A stretch of 64,000 nt of DNA, from contig NC_077243.1 in NCBI RefSeq assembly GCF_947179165.1, forward strand, positions 8,426,001 to 8,490,000, in the 5' to 3' direction. How positions within the stretch are numbered: position 1 is the first letter of the stretch; each line of letters starts with the position of its first letter. This stretch comes from Solanum dulcamara (Eukaryota; Streptophyta; Magnoliopsida; Solanales; Solanaceae). Both the position numbers and the translations under genes were made by a program. This document shows, in pieces, positions 58,538-64,000 of the stretch. The notes beneath the pieces were generated by a model that worked only from the letters and a program-made list of their open reading frames with translations, was not told where the DNA came from and did not search any database.

Positions 58538-61500
58538 ATGGTGAATCTAGGTGAAGCTGCAACTGAAACACTAGGTGCTGAGAACTTCAACTCAAACACA
58601 ACAGCATCTGAGCTGGTAATACCAAATATTGATCACAATCATCCTCTCTTCTTGCATCAAAATGATACTCCAGGTAGCTCATTAATTTCTCTTCAACTAG
58701 TTGGTTCAGAGAACTACGCGATCTGGAGTAGATCAATGAGAATTGGATTAATAGGCAAGAGTAAACTTGGATTCATTGATGGTAGATATCCTAAGTCTAA
58801 GTTTGGACCTGAGTTTTCTGATGCTTGGGAGAAGTGTAATGCTGTAATCCTCTCTTGGATTATGAATGCAGTTCGACCAGGATTGTTGGGAACTGTGGTG
58901 TATGGAGGAGATGCACACAAGGTTTGGTGTGATCTAAAGGAAAGGTTCGACAAGATAAATGGAGCTCATGTGTATCAAGTCCATAAATAAATTCATGGTC
59001 TAAGTCAGGGAACCATGTCAGTTTCAGATTATTATACAAAACTCAAAGGCTTGTGGAATGAATATGATTCAATTATGCCTTGTCCAGGTTGTTCATGTCC
59101 TGAGTCTAAGAAGTTTCAAGATCATTATGAGTATAAAAGGTTACTAGAGTTCCTAATGGGACTAAATGAAACCTACTCTGCAGTTAGAGGACAGATTTTG
59201 ATACAGTCTCCAACTCCAACTCTTAACAAAGCCTTTTCCCTTGTCATGGATCATGAAAGTCAAAGGAACATAGCACACACTAACTATGAATCATGCCTTC
59301 CTAAACTGATGGAAAGTACTGCATTGTTTAGCCAAAAAGGGAGTGGTCATAGTGTTGGTAATGTGAATTCTGGTCATCAACCTGGTGGAGGTGGTGGTAA
59401 TCCAATTAGAAGTCACTATAAAGCTCAGTTCAATCCTCAGAAACCACAAAAGTCTGTTATTACCTGTGAGGTGTGTGGCTACAGAGGTCACACTAAGGAG
59501 CAATGCTTCAAAGTCAAAGGATATCCAGTTAGCTGGAGATCCAAGAAGAAAACTGGTAGTTCTACACCTAGCTCTAGTTCCTTTGCTAACCAAGTTACAG
59601 TTGCTCAAAGTGCAGGCTTATCACACAATGAAGAACCTAGTGCAGCATACAAGTCACCTGCAGTTTTCTTCACAAAAGAACAATATCACCAATCCCATCT
59701 TTCCTGTCTTAACTCTAGTACAACCTGATAATGATCATCCACCTACTAGCCTGTCACCTGATGATCCTCCTCAAGACTCTCAGCTACCACTTACTCCTGA
59801 AATCTATTCTCCACTTCCATCTCCCACAGCAGCTCCTACCAGAAAATCCTCCAGATCAACCAAACCTCCTATCTGGCTTCAGGATTTTGTTACTCAATCC
59901 AAAAGTCACTCTTGTCTGTTTCCAGTTTCTGACTTTGTTAGCTACAAACATTTGTCTTCTTCTTACAGCTCCTGCATCAATACATTCTCAGCTATATCAG
60001 AGCCCTCTTCTTATCATGAAGCTGCTCTTGACCCTCAGTAGATCTATGCAATACAGCAGGAAATAGATGCCTTGATGGACAACAAAACTTGGAGTCTGGT
60101 AGATCTTCCTCCTGGTAAGAAGCCTATTGGCTGCAGATGGATCTATAAAGTAAAATACAAATCTACAGGTGAAGTGGAGAGGTATAAGGCCAGGCTAGTT
60201 GTTAAGGGGTATAGCCAACAAGAGGGGCTTGACTATGGGGAAACTTTCAGTCCTGTGGTCAAAATGGTTACTATGAGATCCATTATAGCACTTGCTGCTT
60301 CAAAGGGTTGGCTCATCCATCAGATGGATGTTCACAATACCTTCCTTAATGGTGATTTGTTAGAGGATGTCTACATGACCATTCCTCCTGGGTGTGCTAG
60401 ACAGGGGGAGAACACTAAAGTCTGCAAACTCCACAAGTCTCTATATGGCCTCAAACAAGCACCAAGGCAGTGGAACTTTAAGCTAACACAGTCTTTACTT
60501 CGGCTGGGATTCCATTAAAGTCACTATGATTACTCACTCTTCACTAGACATGATAAACATGATATACTTATTGTGCTGGTATATGTAGATTATCTTTTGC
60601 TCACTGGTAGTAACCAGGACATCATCAGAGACACCAGAAAAGATCTACAGAAGGAGTTCAAGATGAAGGATCTAGGAGAGCTCAAATTCTTCCTAGGGAT
60701 TGAATGTGCCAGATCAAGCAAAGGGATCCACATGTCTCAAAGGAAATATGCTTTTGAACTAATTGCTGAGTGTGGTCTAGGGGGAGCTAAACCTGCAGCA
60801 ACTCCCCTGGAACAGAATTAGAAGCTCACACCTGCACAATATGATGAGTGTGTTGGAGGTACAGGTAATGAGGGACATGAAGATCACAAACTTTAGGATC
60901 CCAGCAGGTACCAAAGACTGGTAGGAAGACTTCTATATCTGACCATGACTAGACCTGACTTAGCCTTCTCAGTTCAGGTTCTGAGTCAGTTCATGCACTG
61001 CCCCAAAGAGTCTCACATGGAAGCTGCATTGAGAGTGGTTAGGTACATAAAAGAAGCCCCTGGTCTTGGACTACTAATGCCAGCAGAAGACACCAACAAG
61101 CTTCTAGCCTACTGTGACTCAGATTGGGGAAGCTGCCTGGAAACAAGAAGATCTGTAACTGGCTACTTAGTCAAGCTTGGTGGAGCCTTGATATCCTGGA
61201 AATCTAAGAAACAGGAGACTGTATCCAGAAGCTCAGCTGAATCTGAGTTTAGAAGCATGGCTCACTGTGCTGCTGAAGTTACATGGTTGTAGGGCTGTTT
61301 GAAGAACTTGGCATACACATTGAGCTTCCTATAACCATGGTGTGTGACAGCAAAGCAGCTATTCAAATTGCTGCTAATCCTATCTTCCATGAAAGAACCA
61401 AACACATAGACATCGATTGTCAATTTGTAAGAGAAAAGATCAACCAAGGTATGCTGAAAACAGAATTCACATACACCAAGGATCAACTAGCCGACTTGCT

Positions 61501-61576
61501 CACAAAGAGTCTTGGCAAGGGCCAACATCAACTGTTGGTGAAGGAGCTTGGAGTCATGAACTTGTTCAAACCATGA
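58538..61576 (+). pseudogene. Copia gag-RT-RNase H remnant with protease/integrase deletion
   Basis: Gag (likely ATG at 58538, MVNLGEAATE) has LVGSENYAIWSRSMRIGLIG, a TAA at 58988-58990, then FLMGLNETYSAVRGQIL and the zinc knuckle CEVCGYRGHTKEQC at about 59465-59506. Near 59700 it jumps, in another frame, to the pre-RT linker (RKSSRSTKPPIWLQDFV) and RT (NKTWSLVDLPPGKKPIGCRW, WLIHQMDVHNTFLNGDLLED, LYGLKQAPRQW), so protease and integrase are gone. Stops follow at 60039-60041, 60516-60518 and 60819-60821. The RT motif YVDD reads YVDY at about 60582-60593. RNase H (YCDSDWGSC, SSAESEFRSM, VCDSKAAIQIAANPIFHERT) has a one-base deletion near 61289. Ends MNLFKP. Fits Ale/Retrofit-like Copia; clade assignment inferred. 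Confidence 0.9.
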
Positions 61577-61589
61577 GCTTGAGGGGGAG
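61577..61589 (+). other. Copia polypurine tract
   Basis: GCTTGAGGGGGAG lies immediately before the 3' LTR start at 61590. Confidence 0.85.
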
Positions 61590-61932
61590 TGTTAACCATA
61601 TGCAAGCTACCATGGTTAATAATTTGTTAGAAGTTAGTTGAAGTTTGTTAGATGTTAGTTGTAGGTTGATAGTGACTTGTAACTAACTACTCAAACTCTA
61701 TAAATGCAACTCACTCACACCACATGAAGTGTGTGTGTGTGTATGCATAATGTGACCATTTGATAGCAATGTGATCTTCTCTCTTCCTCTCTTCTTCTCT
61801 ACAACATCTCATCTGTTTCTTCTTCTTCTGCTGCATCTGCAGCTTCTTTACTTCGACTTCCATTTTTTCTTCTCGTCTAACTCGTCTTGATTCATATAGT
61901 CGTCTAACAAGACTCCATCACTGAAGTTATCA
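61590..61932 (+). repeat. Copia 3' LTR
   Basis: 343 bp, TGTTAACC to AGTTATCA. Two bases longer than the rejoined 5' LTR, owing to one extra GT in a (GT)n run. Confidence 0.95.
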
Positions 61933-61937
61933 ATACA

Positions 61938-64000
61938 AAATTTTCATATGTTTTTCTTATAACAAGTTTAAAAACTTGATATGCAATATTATACATCAAT
62001 ATATAATATTAATACACTATTATATAAAAACTAACTTCGTCTTTTTCCTTGAATTCGGGCACTAGATCCATCCAGGACACCATAAAAAATACACAAAATC
62101 ACCCTAAATTTCATATACAATTTCCTCGATACGTAAATAATATTTATAGCAAAACTCACTCAAAATAAAGTTTATTTGTAGAATTTCAATTTTTAAATTT
62201 TAAATCTTCGAACTACAACCATAGCCGCCTATAGAGTTTCTAGGAAGCGATTATTGATTCTTTGCATCTTAATTTGATCCGAAATTATTGGTCTTGTAAT
62301 TAGTTGATCAATTAGGCTAATGTTTGCTCGTCCATTTACATGTCTGAACTTGATGACATGTATGTTCTCTCTTTTGATTTTCTCATTAATTGCAGCGGAA
62401 TCATGAACTAGCAACCCAATTAGAATAGGTGAAAGATGATTCAGAAATCGAGATGAACTTACTTGAAAAGTGAGAGCGAGGAAGAATTCAAGATAAAATG
62501 CGTACGGTTCAAAGAGGAAGAGATCAGTGTTTTGAGTTGTTGGACTATAGATGAAAACTAAGTTTCACTTCACATAAAAACTGGCCAAATTAGATAAGAA
62601 GATAAAACATGCACCAATTTTGATAGTATTGTTGCCCGAATTGATAAATAGTTTAATTATCTCATTTTTAATACGAACTCAATTATTGATGTACATTAAC
62701 CACAGACAAAAAGAGATTGCTTAGATGGTAAGCATTTTCTATCTCTAATCATAAAATTGTGAATTTAAATTACCAAAAGAATAAAAAGATGGAAACTTCT
62801 CTCTTCTAGAGAAGGTAAAAAAATTATTTATTAACTTGACACCGTAAACTTCGAATCCATCTCTGACAATTATTAGATCTCAAACAAAAGTCTTAAAACG
62901 TACATTAGCAATTGTAAAGCAATATAGCACCCGTGAGACAAATAAAAATCAATGTCATTAATCAACACAAAGAATTTCACTGTAGAATGATTCTTATCTT
63001 TTCATCATGAGAATAAATGGATAATCACTACACCATGTATAAAGGTACTGCTCAAGTTGTCAAAACAATTATAATTGACAAAGTACTGCTCGTTAATAAT
63101 TACACTGGCTTGGGCTACTTGATATATTAACCTTCCATTGATTTCTCCTTTTTGGTTAAACTTAAAACCAATTTTGATACATTTAAAATGGCAAAGTGTT
63201 CTATTTTAAAGTAGAATGAATTACTTGGAATCTACTGCCAAAAACATAAATCTTTTCATGGGTTACTCTATCTACTGCCAAAAACATAAATCTTTTCATG
63301 ATTACTCTCAACATTAATTACTTAATTTCTTATATTATTTCTCGATCACGATTTAAGAATATGCATAAATTAATATGAATATTATGATAAAATACTCATA
63401 TTAATCGTTGTTTTTTGAGGGATATATAAAATATAAAGTAGACAAGTAAAAATGAATGAAGATAATTTTATATATATCAAAAAAATATGTTCGTCCGTTA
63501 GCTAGCTATGAAGTATCTTATTAAAAATGAACCTTAAATCTAATTCATTTAATTGAGAAAGTTAGTGCTAATACTCTCTCCTATCCTTATTAAGTGATAT
63601 TTTTACCTTTCCATTTTGTCCAAAAATAAATGATGCTTCACAAATTAAAAAGGTATATGTAAAGTAATTTAAAAGGCTATAATAGGTACTAAGGAAAAGT
63701 TAAACACGTTTTTACTTTCTAAGAACACTGAGTAGATTTTACCATCCAAACAAAAAGGCACCACTTAAATACACTCACCAGTCCCGTCAAGTTTTTAATA
63801 ATATTAGCGTTCATCTTAACTATAATTTGAAATAATTCGAGTATTAAAGTATTAATTACATGCGTACTTCTCCTATATTCTATTTATTTAAAAAATATTC
63901 ATTGATGTGATAAAAGTAATTAAATAAGACGAAAGTTGTGTTAATAATTATATTCATCAAATTTTATAGCTCAACTATATATCACATATTTTACACGCTA
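61938..64000. other. AT-rich intergenic region at the window end
   Basis: No gene is supported. A 40-bp direct tandem repeat (TCTACTGCCAAAAACATAAA...) occupies 63231-63308. Sequence near 63572 (TACTCTCTCCTATCC) resembles a Stowaway left end, but no partner was located. Confidence 0.5.

Larger units (their letters stand above)
47752..61932 (+). mobile_element. Ty1/Copia retrotransposon interrupted by a Gypsy element
   Basis: The 5' LTR is split (47752-47872 and 58162-58386). The 3' LTR is 61590-61932. ATACA flanks both ends (47747-47751 and 61933-61937). LTRs start TGTTAACCATATG and end AGTTATCA. Apart from the Gypsy insertion the element is about 3.9 kb, shorter than a full Copia because protease and integrase are deleted. 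By eye the LTRs differ by five substitutions and one GT dinucleotide over about 340 bp. Confidence 0.95.

Noticed and set aside
59385..60041. Long 218-aa ORF as a separate protein
   Set aside because: Only its latter part is meaningful (the pre-RT linker of Copia); the first part is gag in the wrong frame.
62229..62414. Minus ORF reading VKFRHVNGRAN-like residues (actually VIKFRHVNGRAN), possibly RNase H-like
   Set aside because: Too short and isolated. The resemblance to plant RNase H-like domains is a few residues only and unsupported by flanking sequence.

Overview
This is a plant nuclear window, AT-rich, with intron-containing genes and many transposons. The repeat types (long Gypsy LTRs carrying CACCGAGTCC/GGCCGGGTA repeats, fold-back MITEs, an Au-like SINE with a CAACAACAACAAC leader) and the protein sequences fit a Solanaceae species, probably Solanum. 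The species is an inference; the eukaryotic plant call is firm.

Real or recent genes are few. (1) At 27046-33733 (minus) I reconstruct a complete seven-exon CALMODULIN-BINDING PROTEIN 60 (CBP60) gene of 564 codons whose exon phases all close. (2) At 730-3201 (minus) lies a second CBP60-like locus with homologues of exons 3-7 only. It has no exon 1 or 2, no C-terminal calmodulin-binding helix, and a GT-to-AT change at one splice donor, so it is probably a pseudogene. (3) At 9739-10314 (minus) is an intact single-exon ER-type small heat-shock protein (HSP22 type) with a TATA box and a heat-shock-element array in a 5-bp register. (4) At 23990-25877 (plus) are two tandem, broken NAC-domain genes, with a third NAC 3' fragment at 18140-18345.

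Most of the rest is mobile DNA. 13816-17225 is an old Gypsy LTR plus gag remnant, split by a MITE with a 10-bp target duplication. 35001-40282 is an old minus-strand Copia element with both LTRs and the target duplication AAGTG; it sits 1.3 kb upstream of the intact CBP60 start. 47752-61932 is a plus-strand Copia element (target duplication ATACA) with a much younger 10.3-kb Gypsy element inserted in its 5' LTR at 47873-58161 (target duplication GCAAC). The two 2904-bp Gypsy LTRs look identical, yet the element keeps only an integrase/C-terminal ORF lacking its first catalytic aspartate, so it must have been mobilised in trans. Smaller elements are scattered throughout: a perfect-ended fold-back MITE (40968-41430), nested Stowaways (46125-46661), a 956-bp TIR element in a CBP60 intron, and a family of elements starting AGGGGTGT.

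No tRNA, rRNA, CRISPR or organellar insert was recognised. The ends of the window (1-729 and 61938-64000) and the long gaps are AT-rich intergenic sequence. No wholly new biological system is evident. The items most worth following up are the non-autonomous Gypsy element, the GC-AG intron and the AT donor in the CBP60 pair, and the mosaic NAC duplications.
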